A stretch of DNA of 64,000 bases from Fulvia fulva (taxonomy: Eukaryota; Ascomycota; Dothideomycetes; Mycosphaerellales; Mycosphaerellaceae). Under the pieces are notes generated by a model. That model saw nothing but the letters and a program-made list of their open reading frames with translations, made no database searches and was not told where the DNA came from. This document shows positions 44,701 through 55,359 of the stretch, piece after piece. The stretch lies in the NCBI RefSeq assembly GCF_020509005.1, contig NC_063019.1, positions 3,906,001-3,970,000 of the forward strand, in the 5' to 3' direction. The position numbers and the translations under genes were made by a program. Positions within the stretch are counted from its first letter, which is position 1. Every line of letters begins with the position of its first letter.

Positions 44701-46830
44701 CGGATCCGCATTCAGTGGTGGTGCGCACAGCCTCCGACAATTCTTCCAAGTCGTCCGACGATATACTTGTGGCTGGTCCATCGCACACGCCGTCGCAACG
44801 CAACAAGCAGGCCATTCCACCCCGTGTGATACAGTCGTCTCACTCGAGGCGCTCCTCGGCCAAAATCACTACCGCTCGAGTGGTGTATGATCGATCGATC
44901 GAGCTATGTGCAGATTCATGGAATGCTGGCTCCGTTGGCAACATCGAAGGCTCCAAGATCCACCGGCCGGATTCCAGGAAAAAGGTACTTTGAGTATGGC
45001 AAGTCCAGACAGTCCATAGATATTCACAACAAGTTCCATCTCTTCAGCTTAGCCGCCTCTCCACCTCAGGGCCCTTCGGTATTCCTTGCAGCTGCCAGAT
45101 GGCACAGAACAGCAGGTATTTCGCAGCGGCGATCTGCTCTTGCTCATCTTGTGCTTGCTTTCCAGATCGGCCTTGATGGGATCATGCAGCGGGAAAGACG
45201 TCTTCTTGCGACAAGAGAGGCAGTCCGTCCATCGTTCACTCCTTGAGCATGTCCATATACCGAGAGCTGCTACTCCAGGATCCTTTCAGACGATCCTCTC
45301 CCGATATAGGCCATAGCACTGTATCAGCTTCTTCGCCATTCGCCTTTTTCTGGCGCCGTCCACTGTGACCACGAAGACCATGCTGCGAGCTCCGCGGTCT
45401 TCTCTTCATCGCTTACTGCGATACCTGTGGCGTGTCATGCTGATATCACCGAAGATCTTCGTCCGATGGAGCTTGTGATCTTCGCCGTGATGTTGTACTC
45501 CTGCTCATGTCGAGATGATTGCCGGCGTCTGGCTGCGAGGCATGCGACGATGCATGTCTCCCTCGTCGCATGCATATCCCTCCGGATCGAGCTCTTACTC
45601 TTCGTCCGGGCCCTCGGTGGGTATCAGCTCAGCAGCCAGGGTTGTATGGGCATCTACTCTGTTTCGTTCGTGGTTATCGCAGGGAAGCGGATGGTGTGGT
45701 CGGAGGAGAGGTGTCGTCGAAGGATTCACGCTTTCCCTCTTCCGATGCCTGTCGCTCTTGGCTCTTCCGGCTGTCAACATCGCGTCTTCCCGTCTTTGTG
45801 CTGTTCCTTCTGTTGTTCTTCACGTCTTTGGCAGGCGCTTTTCTCGATGATCTCGCGATGTCGCTGCTGTTGTGTGCTGCTAAGGTGGTTGGCGTCGAGG
45901 TCGGTCGCGGTCTCCTCTCTCGATCCACCGCCACGGACAATGAGCCTGCCCAGATATCCTCCTCCGCGCTGCGATCTCGATGTGTGCTGATGAAGCTCGT
46001 CGGGGAGAATGAGGTCGTTGAGGCGATGGGTGTTGTGTGGTGCGCTGATAGTGGCATATCGCTCCACCAGGTTATCGTCTTGCGCCCGATGCGACGATCA
46101 GCGGCTTTCTATCCTCCTCCGCCCCCTCCTCGCCTCCGTATCGAACAGGATCTTCATCGCGACGCGTTACTGACGTAGCTTGTGGAAGTGGCGAGTGGTG
46201 GTCGTCTGCTGTGAGTTGTTGGACACTATAGGGATGGATGTCAGTCGAAAGCCAGCGCAGCCTCCACGAGCACGTTCTGCCCGCGATACCACATTTCTCC
46301 GCCATCGAGGCTCTACATGATACACACGATCAAGAGATGAGGTCGGGATGGTGCAGATCGGTAGGCGGGCTCGCGCATGCGATGTAGCTTGTGCAGACTG
46401 CCCTTGTGCATGTGCTGAGGGTGCAGCTGAGCAAGCGCACGCTCGATCTACATCAGCAGTACTGCTGCAGGACTCATGGACAGGAACATTTGGGCTCCTC
46501 GTGCTATCACTGACATCGAGCTATACTACTGACATCTAACTAACAAGATCTCATGTATACACAGACAATCCGTACTTGGCCTTGGTCGATTATGACACGG
46601 CCCCTGCGACAGAAATAGGGTTGACTCAGCTGCATTGCACCGGAATGTCACAGCAACTCCAATGCTGATCGTTCCTTAGCCGATGCAGGACCGCAGCAGA
46701 GTCATTCTACCATCTGTGATGGCCCAGAACGCGACTCTGGCTCGCTGCCAGGATTCAGTACCAAGCGTCCTACTGATCGTTCACCCCAAGGTCGTCGTGG
46801 CCTCTGTCAGCCGCTACCTAGTCCCGCAGT
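41785..46830. other. About 5 kb without a convincing gene
   Basis: Many frames of 60-230 codons overlap on both strands, but none shows a conserved domain, sound start context and plausible composition together. Dinucleotide content is normal, so this is not RIP-mutated repeat. It may hold decayed genes, non-coding RNA, or genes with many small exons that I could not build. Confidence 0.45.
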
Positions 46831-47031
46831 GGTGAACGTCAATGGACATGCCGTCTATTGTCTCGACTCAGAGTCTCGAGGGTATTTCTACCACTGCCGC
46901 AATTCTCTACCGTGGTGTACAACGACACTTCCTCCTCTCTCGACCAACATCTCAAGCTCGACCACCTCAGCTTCTGGACCTGTACCATCGGCTCGGAGAA
47001 CTACCTATTCCGCGATTGGCCTTATTACAAG

Positions 47032-47083
47032 GTAAGATATCTCCTTCGTGATGCTATGTTCCATGACTGACTTGGAGTATCAG
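47032..47083 (+). other. Predicted 5' UTR intron of the 551-aa gene
   Basis: Donor GTAAGAT, branch site GACTGACTTGG and acceptor ATCAG define a 52-bp intron that ends 22 nt before the ATG at 47106. An in-frame TGA lies between the acceptor and the ATG, so the intron is outside the coding region. Confidence 0.6.
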
Positions 47084-47105
47084 CTGAAGACTTCAATACG
47101 CCGCC

Positions 47106-48761
47106 ATGCAGTCAACCAACAACCAGTCGGCCCCTGTCGCGCCAATCAACGCGATCACACAGCACCTCTTCAGCATCGGCATCGTCGTACCTTCCAGTCT
47201 CCGGGCACACATGAGATCAAAGATACAGCTCCCACGACCCCACGGCGAGGTGAACTTACGCAGGGAAGGCAGACCTGCCGTGCAGACCATCGAATCGCTG
47301 CTCCGGCGATTCGCCTCGTACCCACACCTCTGCCCTGCCGTTATCCAGGTTTGCGAGCGCCAAATCCGACAAGGCAGACACGTCTGCAACATTCCGCAGG
47401 CCATGGACGATCTCTCTCGCCTTCACGCCTGGGCACAGCCTGCCGAGGGCGAGATCGACGCCTTCGAAAGAGACGCGTACATGACTGTCATCTCGATGGT
47501 GTACCTTATGACGATGGATCGCACTGCCTGTCGCTACCTGATGGGCATGGAACTGCAGAGACTAGTAGGGCCAATGCGAGAGCTATATCAGCACCAGCAG
47601 TGCCCAGCACTACTGAAGCCTGTGATCATTAAGATCGAGGCCCGTCTCGGAAGGCTGTCTCCAGTGGTATTTACCCCGACCGAGCAAGCCAGCCTCACTG
47701 TTCATGACCGTGGCAATGACGTGACGCAAAGTGCCAAGGATCTCGTGGAGAACTTGCTGCTACTACTCATCGACGAGGACTCTGTGGACGACAGGCAGGA
47801 GATCTTATGGATGGAAGAGGTCGACAGCATGGTCTCCTCATCAAACTCCCTGTTCTACAAGATCATGGTCTTGTCACTCGCAGCTACCATTCGACCACGC
47901 CGCAGCTTCCGACTTGCAGAGTCCTACATCCTACCGCGAGTCCTCCACGAGCAGCAGGTACAGTGGCAGCTAGATGGAGTCCTCGGTGCTGAGCTGCGCT
48001 TACCAGGCGATGATGGTGCTGCTTATCTTGTCGAGCTGCCAAGGGTCGATAAAGAAGGCCTGCTCGATGGCCAGATCGCTGGTATCAGCACCGACGACTT
48101 CGCCTTCACGAGCGCTCAAGCTGCGAAGCGCTTCCTCTACGAGCCACGAATCAAGATCCAGCTGGGTCGAGGCGTAGATGACGACCTACATGTCATTGGC
48201 GAGAACAGACCTTACGCGGTCAAGGAGCTCATGAGGGCCATGATGAGCAAGTGCAAAGTCACCACAGACGCCGACGACTTCAGCACAAGAGACGCGAAGG
48301 ACGACAGGACAAAGGAAGAGATGATCGTCCGCTTCGAGGGACAGCTAGCGCGCAGTGCACCCGATTTCAACAGGCAATTCCTCGCAGCCAAGGCAGAAGC
48401 CGCGGTGGACTGCTTGATCAAGCTCCACACAGAGGGCTTGGGTCTGCACTGGATACATTTACCGAAGGGCGCCAAGGACGACATCAGGCTCACAGCGACT
48501 CAGCGCTTCGAGGCCTTGCTACAGCTCTGCACTGACATCAAGGCTATTCCGACCGACTGGATCTCGGAGGGTGGTGCTGATGTTGGGGCTCCGGCTGTCG
48601 TAGCGCCACGGAAGTGCTACAGCATGAAGCTGGCCGGTGCTAGGAGTAACAAGAAGAAGAAGGAGACCGTGGATGAAGCGAAGGCTGCTGCGGAGGAGCT
48701 GGCCAGGACGAAGGAGAAGGAGAAGGAGAAAGGGCAGGAGGAGCATGGCCGGGATGAGTAA
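47106..48761 (+). CDS. Hypothetical protein, 551 aa, paralogue of the next gene
   Basis: The ATG sits in a good context (GCCGCCATGC). The protein is mostly helical with no family I know. Its C-terminal 50 residues form a Lys/Glu-rich charged helix (KKKKETVDEAKAAAEELARTK). Residues about 200-480 align by eye with the downstream 872-aa protein: LSLAATIRPRRSFRL matches LSLAMNIKPGRAFVL, VDDDLHVIGENRPYAVKEL matches IDDDIAWICDNKPQCLQRL, and CLIKLHTEGLGLHWIHLPKG matches YIIKYHLEGDNLLGHLFKG. So the two adjacent genes are an old tandem duplication. Function unknown; no signal peptide or membrane segment is visible. Confidence 0.78.
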   Translation: MQSTNNQSAPVAPINAITQHLFSIGIVVPSSLRAHMRSKIQLPRPHGEVNLRREGRPAVQTIESLLRRFASYPHLCPAVIQVCERQIRQGRHVCNIPQAMDDLSRLHAWAQPAEGEIDAFERDAYMTVISMVYLMTMDRTACRYLMGMELQRLVGPMRELYQHQQCPALLKPVIIKIEARLGRLSPVVFTPTEQASLTVHDRGNDVTQSAKDLVENLLLLLIDEDSVDDRQEILWMEEVDSMVSSSNSLFYKIMVLSLAATIRPRRSFRLAESYILPRVLHEQQVQWQLDGVLGAELRLPGDDGAAYLVELPRVDKEGLLDGQIAGISTDDFAFTSAQAAKRFLYEPRIKIQLGRGVDDDLHVIGENRPYAVKELMRAMMSKCKVTTDADDFSTRDAKDDRTKEEMIVRFEGQLARSAPDFNRQFLAAKAEAAVDCLIKLHTEGLGLHWIHLPKGAKDDIRLTATQRFEALLQLCTDIKAIPTDWISEGGADVGAPAVVAPRKCYSMKLAGARSNKKKKETVDEAKAAAEELARTKEKEKEKGQEEHGRDE

Positions 48762-49879
48762 AGGAGGTGGAATAGTACGATGAGCAGTATTGGCAAAGGT
48801 TATGACCTTGTAGCGACGTCCAGAATTCATCGACAAGGGCGAGAGGGGAACATCCAGGGACCGCAAGCATCGCAGCGCTTCCTACAGATCTTTCGAGCAC
48901 ACATTCAGTTCACAGCATAATCCGGTCTGGAATCACGAAGATCGCTACTACGTACAATCGCGCGGTTTGCCATCAAAAGCATACATAATCTCGACATGTC
49001 AAGACCTCTTTCACTCTGACTACTGCGCATCATCGCTCCTGCTACATCACGGATCGTCGGGCACCTGCATGAAGGATTTGCTTGTCTCTCTGCATGTTCG
49101 CGGAGCAATTATCAGCTGCTGGCTACAAATCCGTCAATTGAAGCCACCGTTCATCGTCTACCTTCATGGTCGTACACTTCATGATCTACTAGAAGACGTA
49201 TATACGCGCGCCTACTGTATACCTGAGACGCTCGGAGGCCTATTGGAATGGCTGAGGAGGACTGAATATCCAGCGGAGGTTGGATCACTAGTCCATTCCT
49301 CGTCGAAATTATCATCCTTAGCTAAGATATTGAGCATTAACGACAGCAAGCCATTGAGACGTCTGCGCAGTCCTACGTTACGATTAGGGAAAAGGTCGCG
49401 CTTATGTCGAGTTTCGGCTCCAAGGTAGCCTCGACTCGACTGCGCTAGATTCTAGCATGTGATCGATACCTCGAGCACGACTCGGTCCTAGCATGGACCA
49501 CCCGAGTCTCGAAGCCTACGACAATGGAGGATCGCTATGACTGACGTATCAACAATCGCTAGAAATCCGTTCACCACCATCGGCCGGCGGGAAGGCATTG
49601 AGTCAGGCAAGAAGGCTGGTGGTCATTCACGTCAAAATGTGATCCTGGCCAGATGGGGATTAGCACAGTCCCAAGGGCGTGGTCCCATTGGCTCTGCCGC
49701 CTATTGTCTTGACAGGGTTGTTTGGCTACTTCTACGTGAGGAAGATGTGCTTCTTCTGCTTCCTACTGGCTTCTCATCTGGACCGACCACCAACACTCTT
49801 TAGCAAACTCGACACCAGGTACATTCTTCGCCACGACATCAGTTATCACCACGAGACATTGGCATTGCCAGGTTACACC
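48762..49879. other. Intergenic between tandem paralogues
   Basis: No gene or duplicate remnant is recognised. An open frame upstream of 49880 is in phase with the next gene but is hydrophobic and lacks homology with the paralogue, so it was not included. Confidence 0.45.
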
Positions 49880-52498
49880 ATGGAGAGTCAATGGCGCGCC
49901 TTCGCCGACGAGCTTGGCCGCAACAACAACCCTCCTGCCACCAACCCTGCTGTCTCGTCTCATGACCAGCTCATGCGCAATCCACTAAGTGTATACTCCA
50001 CCGACAACGACAACCGCGAGGCAACGCGATCTGCTATACTAAGGCCCGTCACTGCTCAGGTCTTGAGCAGCGATCAGACTAACGCACCAAATGTATACAC
50101 ACAGCGGGAGGTAGAGTGCGACCTTGAAGACATGTTGGAGTTGGTGAATTTCTCCCACGACTCAGCAGTCACCGCGATGCGCAACAACGATCGCTCGGCT
50201 CACCGTGCCTGGAACATTGCTCGTGAACTTACCTACTTTAGCGGTCCGGGTCGCACGGCGTACCGGTTCACCAAGCCAGGGTTTCGTCGAGGAGTCAAAG
50301 CCACTGCGACAGCCGCCTTGGACGATGAGAAATCCCCTGAAGATGCGAAGGCGGTCATCGACCACGCCCTCGGAGTACTCGACGACCTACAGCCGCGCGA
50401 GTACAGTGAGCAAGAGTGGAAGAAACTGGAAGAAGGCTACCGGGAGAGTTCGTATGGCTTGGGGAGCCTCAAGCAAGACCTGATGGAAATCCTGCTCAAC
50501 CCCAATGCCATTGATCAGACTCACGCAGTGACTTTGCTTGAGAAGGCAGAGCACCTACTTGCCGCAGTGGCTTCGCCACAGTTGAAGCTTTACTGCTTGT
50601 CTTTGGCAATGAACATCAAGCCAGGACGAGCTTTCGTGCTCCAACCAAGTGGTATACTGGCCGACTTCATCGACCAGCTTCGCGAGCAGCAACGCACCGA
50701 CGGGGCGCTCGACTCACGGTTCATTGATGCAAGCAACGAAGATGTCATTGATCTCACGAACGCTTCAGACCAAGACGAAGACGATGTCGAAGTCATAAAG
50801 GGATTCTTGACCAAACTCGTGCCTTTCGACAGCCCAGCAGCAGCAGAGTCTTGGCTTCACAGAACTCGTCGACAGTCTGATGTCATAGACGACGACATTG
50901 CCTGGATCTGCGACAACAAGCCGCAATGCCTCCAGCGACTCTTCGCGGCGTTCTTCAGCAAGAAGAAGGGCAAAGCGCAGAAGAAGTGGGATGAACATCT
51001 GGGCCATATTGAGAAGCAAGTAGCCCACAAGATTGCGTCTGCTATCAGTCACATGCTCGTTGAGTACATCATCAAGTATCACCTTGAGGGCGATAACCTC
51101 TTGGGACACCTGTTCAAGGGCAACAGTGCTGACGAGTCACTGAAGGCTTGCAAGCGCTTCCGTTTGGTGGAACAAGCCCTCTTGGAGGAGAAGACGGTCT
51201 GTCTCGACTTGTTCAAGGCGCCAACTGCACAGACTTGTATCAAGGTGCTAGCTCAGCCGCTGAAGTACGTCAAGGACAAGAAAGATAACGAAAACAATAA
51301 TGCTCGGCGGGCTGAGATCACCAAGACGCTGAAGAGTCAAAAAAGTCAACGTTCTTCTACTGCGCCGGAAGACTCGTCTACACCACCAACCGCTGAAGTC
51401 ACTCCCCCGCCTGCTGGTGTGGCTGGTAGCGAGAGGAAGACCAAGAAGGGGCCTGAAGGAAGCGCAACGTCAAGCACCAAGAGGACTAGAGCCAAGAAGG
51501 CTGGCGCAAACGCGTTAGTGGCCGTTGCAGCACCGACTACATCCACCGACCAAATCCCGAGTCTCACCTCAGACCACGAGCGCTCGTCGCGTGCGGATTT
51601 CGAGCCGCAGAGCCAGTTCCAACCCCATACCAACACCTCTGGAGAGGGGGCTAACCCCTTGGGCGATCTGAGCAACAACAACGCACCTGAATTCCACCGC
51701 TCGCCGCTTCCAGCCACGAGCTTTCCACAAGCTCGCACCAATTCTACCATCAAGCGTGCTCATGAGCAAGATGACGATGAACGCGTCTACATGGGTTCCT
51801 CAGCACCCAAGCGACCAAGAACGACACTATCTACTGCACCATCTGGACCGCAGAACAACAATGACCTACCATACGCCCAGAACTCACAACACAACTATCT
51901 CCATCTATTCAGAACCTCTGCACAACCTCCACAGCCAGAAACCCTTCCGACTCAAGGCCTCAACCAGCACATCACTCAACCCTACAACTTCAATGGTCAG
52001 CCCCAACAGAACGAACAGCCGCTTTCCAACCTTAGCCATCTGACCAACGAGGAGATCTGGCGCGACTTTCTCGCGAGCGCCGCACAACCCACTAACTCCA
52101 TAAATTCCACGGACAATGCTAAAGGCATTAGGGCAGTTGAAAACGCCGATCTCTTCGGAGTGGGCAGTCAATTTCACAACACGGTTGATTTGCCTGGCGA
52201 GAACGTCCCGAGCGGTGAGTACTTCGGCGTCGCCGTGCCAGGAGATCAAGATGAGCTGCTCAACTTCGACGAGGACGACTTCTCTAGCCTGGACTCCAGC
52301 GCCGCCTTGCCATCTGGTCAAGCACCGCTGTCCGAGTTCAACGAGGCCGACTTTGCCTCAGGCCCGGACTCCAGCGTTGACAACGTTCAAGCCATGTCTG
52401 GGGCTCAAGAGGGCCAGGGCGATGTTGGCAACTTCAACCATGGCAACGAGCAATTCGTCTGGCCACCGCTGGACGACTCATTCGGCGGTGCACAGTAA
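49880..52498 (+). CDS. Hypothetical nuclear-type protein, 872 aa, paralogue of the 551-aa protein
   Basis: The chosen ATG (CACCATGG) has a near-ideal context; the frame is open further upstream to 49679. Residues about 80-450 form the region shared with the 551-aa protein. After it comes a long disordered tail: a basic Ser/Thr/Lys stretch (KRTRAKK near residue 535, a possible NLS), Gln/Asn-rich segments, and acidic repeats ending LLNFDEDDFSSLDSS and EFNEADFASGPDSS. NxExDF-type motifs also occur in the 586-aa protein at 33962. The tail is missing from the 551-aa paralogue, so it was gained or lost after duplication. Function unknown; a chromatin or transcription role is only a guess. Confidence 0.75.
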   Translation: MESQWRAFADELGRNNNPPATNPAVSSHDQLMRNPLSVYSTDNDNREATRSAILRPVTAQVLSSDQTNAPNVYTQREVECDLEDMLELVNFSHDSAVTAMRNNDRSAHRAWNIARELTYFSGPGRTAYRFTKPGFRRGVKATATAALDDEKSPEDAKAVIDHALGVLDDLQPREYSEQEWKKLEEGYRESSYGLGSLKQDLMEILLNPNAIDQTHAVTLLEKAEHLLAAVASPQLKLYCLSLAMNIKPGRAFVLQPSGILADFIDQLREQQRTDGALDSRFIDASNEDVIDLTNASDQDEDDVEVIKGFLTKLVPFDSPAAAESWLHRTRRQSDVIDDDIAWICDNKPQCLQRLFAAFFSKKKGKAQKKWDEHLGHIEKQVAHKIASAISHMLVEYIIKYHLEGDNLLGHLFKGNSADESLKACKRFRLVEQALLEEKTVCLDLFKAPTAQTCIKVLAQPLKYVKDKKDNENNNARRAEITKTLKSQKSQRSSTAPEDSSTPPTAEVTPPPAGVAGSERKTKKGPEGSATSSTKRTRAKKAGANALVAVAAPTTSTDQIPSLTSDHERSSRADFEPQSQFQPHTNTSGEGANPLGDLSNNNAPEFHRSPLPATSFPQARTNSTIKRAHEQDDDERVYMGSSAPKRPRTTLSTAPSGPQNNNDLPYAQNSQHNYLHLFRTSAQPPQPETLPTQGLNQHITQPYNFNGQPQQNEQPLSNLSHLTNEEIWRDFLASAAQPTNSINSTDNAKGIRAVENADLFGVGSQFHNTVDLPGENVPSGEYFGVAVPGDQDELLNFDEDDFSSLDSSAALPSGQAPLSEFNEADFASGPDSSVDNVQAMSGAQEGQGDVGNFNHGNEQFVWPPLDDSFGGAQ

Positions 52499-52816
52499 GG
52501 AACTCCGGGCGTCAAGGAGTTGGGAGGCCTGGGTACCACATTTCCACACTATGATTGGCGTTTTCACATCCTTTAGCGTACTGCGACGGGACATTCCGAT
52601 GGTTTCGGGAGGGAGATCATTTCTTACTGTGTTTATACCAGGCTTTCTGCCTTACGTTGTGAGCCGTAGAGCTCCATGAGAAGTATCCAATTCTATCGCT
52701 GAGCTTTCTGCTGTGCTTGAAAGTCGTCATGGTGTATACCCCAACGCCTCGCTAATGCCATGTCAAAACTTGGGGAGAACTTCGACTTCTCGCAAAATTC
52801 TCATCAGCAAAATTGA
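52499..52816. other. Convergent 3' flanks, no gene
   Basis: It lies between the plus-strand 872-aa gene and the minus-strand UPF0643 gene. Nothing was recognised. Confidence 0.45.
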
Positions 52817-53579
52817 TCACCGCTTGCAATCTTCCATATGCCACGACTCAGCGCCAGCTCCCACGACCATTTGGTGCACACCGAAGTCGATGTACTCATA
52901 CATCGTCCTTGCAGCCATTCGCGCTTGTTTGTGCCATGGACCGCCTCCGCCTGCCACTGCATCTTCGTGGTTGCGCCACAAGCCTATCTCGAATGTCAGT
53001 ACATGCTACTGGCTCTCTTCTCGTGAGCCACTCACAAGTCGCCAAATTCCTCCTCTCCCCATCAGTACTTCCAAACCAATACTTCAACAATCCTCCGCTT
53101 GCACAAGCTTCCTGGTGGCTCATCTGATCGAGCAGACCCAACCTCTCACGATCAATTCCTACTTGAAGCTTCGATCGAAAGATGACCACGTAGAACTGTC
53201 GCCCCTCCCATTGATAGCCAGCCTGCTTGCAGAGTGTTCGTAGTAAAGCGAATACTTCAGACCAGTTGAAGGACTCCAAATATGGTGCCGTGGCGTAGTC
53301 TGGGCGTATTTGTTTCAGTGCTGTGAGCGCGAAGGCGAAGAGCTGGTAAGGGATGTCAACATCTGCTAGGCGGAGCTGATTCTCGAAGTCGGGGTATGGT
53401 GAGCTGATGAGGTGAGTGGCATTCAGGTCGATATGCGATCCTGCTTCCAGGTTGCTGGTGTCCGTGGTGATGTGTCCCGGATTAGAGTCGATGCTGGTGC
53501 GGACGATTGTACTAGCAGCTGCGTAGTGATCTTTGCCAACTGGGATTTCTGGTGATAGTTGTGTTGCTACTGCAGCCAT
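52817..53579 (-). CDS. UPF0643 family protein, two exons, 236 aa
   Basis: Exon 1 is 53579-53036 and exon 2 is 52983-52817; the 52-bp intron has donor GTGAGT, branch TACTGAC and acceptor GATAG. Splicing joins GERRNLATC to LWRNHEDAVAGGGGPWHK, restoring the conserved C-terminus that ends GAGAESWHMEDCKR. Other family hallmarks are IRPDYATAPYLESFNWSEVF, FYVVIFRSKLQ and ASGGLLKYWFGS. Without splicing the frame runs into an unrelated tail. The family is widespread in fungi and has no established function that I know. The start ATG at 53579 (MAAVATQLSPE) was chosen for context and family length; 53744 (MGKVLALYHY) is an alternative. Confidence 0.85.
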
Positions 53580-53744
53580 CTTGCGTACTGCTGTACACTG
53601 GCGATGCAAATCGTGTGTTGCTTTCTCTGTCGGTGATCGGGTGCTTTCCACTACTGTTGTGTCTCGCTGCTGTGGCCAGTCCTTGCGGTACGTAGGTGGA
53701 GGTTCGTAGGTGTCGTAGTGGTACAATGCAAGAACTTTCCCCAT

Positions 53745-54498
53745 GGTTACTAAGAATATCGGTGTGTTGTGATCGAAACGTGATCGCTCGTGCTTGACTT
53801 TCTGGCGGCAAACGCAAGAGGTGAAGTTGATTGCGCCATTTCGGTGCGATGTTCCGAAATTTGACGTGCTCACGCCAGGACGGTCAGCAGTGTGGAAAAG
53901 AGGCGGAAGCAGGAAGGGCAATCGAGCGTATAACAGCATGACATGTTGCACCTGACTCTTCTCCGTGGTGATGGCGACGAGCCGATCGTGTCCTCCATTG
54001 CGATGTTCTCGGTGAGCGATCATCTCGCCTTGCAAAGGGCCCACCCCTCCCAAGAACCGATCATCGCGATTTTCGAGCTACAAAGACGTCTATACGATCG
54101 AAAGGCTGTATCTGAGGCCGAGTTGTGGTTGTTGATCATCATGCAGGTAGTCTACCGATGCGGGATTCCCATGGGGTGCATGTCAGTCAGCCGGGATCGT
54201 GAGTGGTCAGCAAGACACAAAGTCTTTGTGATCGAACACGCACTTTGTCGCCTTGTTCTAGGCGTCTTCTTTGACGTTTGACGATTACCCATGACTCAGC
54301 AGGTGCTATGTTGTGTCATTGTGGTCCATTTCGTGCTTTACTTCGTGGTCCATTTCGTGGTCCATTTTGGGAAGACGAGTTGCTGAAGAGTTCCAGTGCT
54401 GTGCATAGATCTGGGTCCAATCATCACAGCATTCTCAGGCTTCTGCTCGAAAGCTGAAGCGTCGTCCTCGTGCAAACATAGCTCCCAGTGCGCAGCGT
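53745..54498. other. Intergenic with a small direct repeat
   Basis: No gene recognised. The unit GTGGTCCATTTC occurs at 54321, 54345 and (with one change) 54357. Confidence 0.5.
54321..54368. repeat. Three copies of a 12-bp direct repeat
   Basis: GTGGTCCATTTC stands at 54321-54332 and 54345-54356, with GTGGTCCATTTT at 54357-54368. Confidence 0.85.
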
Positions 54499-55083
54499 TC
54501 AGTCTTCATCCTCGTCCATGTCGTCCGGTCCGTCGGCATCCTCAATACCATTCGCAAAGCCTAGCCCATCATCATCAATCTCATCAAGAGATGAAGCACC
54601 AAGCCCACCACCCATCTCCAACGCCCCCGTTACACTTCTCGCCCTCTGCGCTCTCACGATAACAGCCCTCGCCCTCCGGATAGCTTCTTCCTCGGCCTTC
54701 TTGATCGTCCCGCTAACCCTCACCACCTGCACAACACAGACCGTATCAATAGGCTTCGGCAACTTCGTAACAAAACTCAGCGCCGCCCAGACCATCCTGT
54801 AATGCGCTCTCGCTACGCGGACAATAGCTGTTGATGTTGCTGAGCTGACATATTTGACCTGAAGACTACCGGCTGTGGTTCCAGCTCCGTAGTCGCCGAA
54901 GAGCTCTGCTACGCCATCGCGGATCATGCGACCGAGGAGTTTGGCATCGAGATAGTCTGAGCTGGGACGGCGGAATTGGACAGTGTATGGGATGGAGTCA
55001 TTCTGGGTGGCGGGAGTGTTGGCTTTGTCCAGGGATGGATAGAGGATGTTGAGGAGGAGGTAGCGGTGTTTTATCCGGACCAT
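54499..55083 (-). CDS. POP5: RNase P/MRP protein subunit Pop5
   Basis: Pop5 is a subunit of nuclear RNase P and RNase MRP, which process pre-tRNA and pre-rRNA. The start ATG at 55083 gives MVRIKHRYLLLNILYP, the diagnostic N-terminus of the Rpp14/Pop5 family. The rest contains SSDYLDAKLLGRMIRDGVAELFGDYGAG and LQVKYVSSATSTAIVRVARAHYRMVWAALSFV, as in eukaryotic Pop5. Length is 194 aa, normal for fungi, and the C-terminus is acidic (GPDDMDEDED). The open frame extends upstream to 55260 but without homology, so the inner ATG was chosen. It is divergent to ESF1, 276 bp away. Confidence 0.92.
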   Translation of the reverse strand: MVRIKHRYLLLNILYPSLDKANTPATQNDSIPYTVQFRRPSSDYLDAKLLGRMIRDGVAELFGDYGAGTTAGSLQVKYVSSATSTAIVRVARAHYRMVWAALSFVTKLPKPIDTVCVVQVVRVSGTIKKAEEEAIRRARAVIVRAQRARSVTGALEMGGGLGASSLDEIDDDGLGFANGIEDADGPDDMDEDED

Positions 55084-55359
55084 CTTGGAGATGTGTCCAT
55101 GCAATATCTGTAGAGCTCGAGTGAGGTTATGATGAATCTTGTTATCATGGTCGATGTCATAGTCAAGATGATGCTGCGCGAGAGGCACAGACGAGAAAGA
55201 TCTGGGTCCAGGCCAAACATCAAATATTGATGTGGACCCATCAACGTTTGATGGTTGCATTTATCGATAGCAGAAAAGTTCACGACCTCGATTCTTCCAA
55301 CGTCTTATTGCTTTGCGACAACAACATTTTGTACATATACTATTGTACTAACACCCAAC
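55084..55359. promoter_or_regulatory. Bidirectional promoter of POP5 and ESF1 with two dyads
   Basis: Two palindromes of the same form, CATCAA-N3-TTGATG, stand at 55218-55232 and 55238-55254 (the second is CCATCAACGTTTGATGG). The first is enclosed by an 8-bp inverted repeat, TGGGTCCA at 55203-55210 and TGGACCCA at 55233-55240. Such dyads suit binding by a dimeric factor; this is inference. No TATA box is clear. Confidence 0.5.

Noticed and set aside
49679..49879. Upstream in-frame extension of the 872-aa protein
   Set aside because: It is hydrophobic, has no counterpart in the 551-aa paralogue, and the ATG at 49880 has a far better context.
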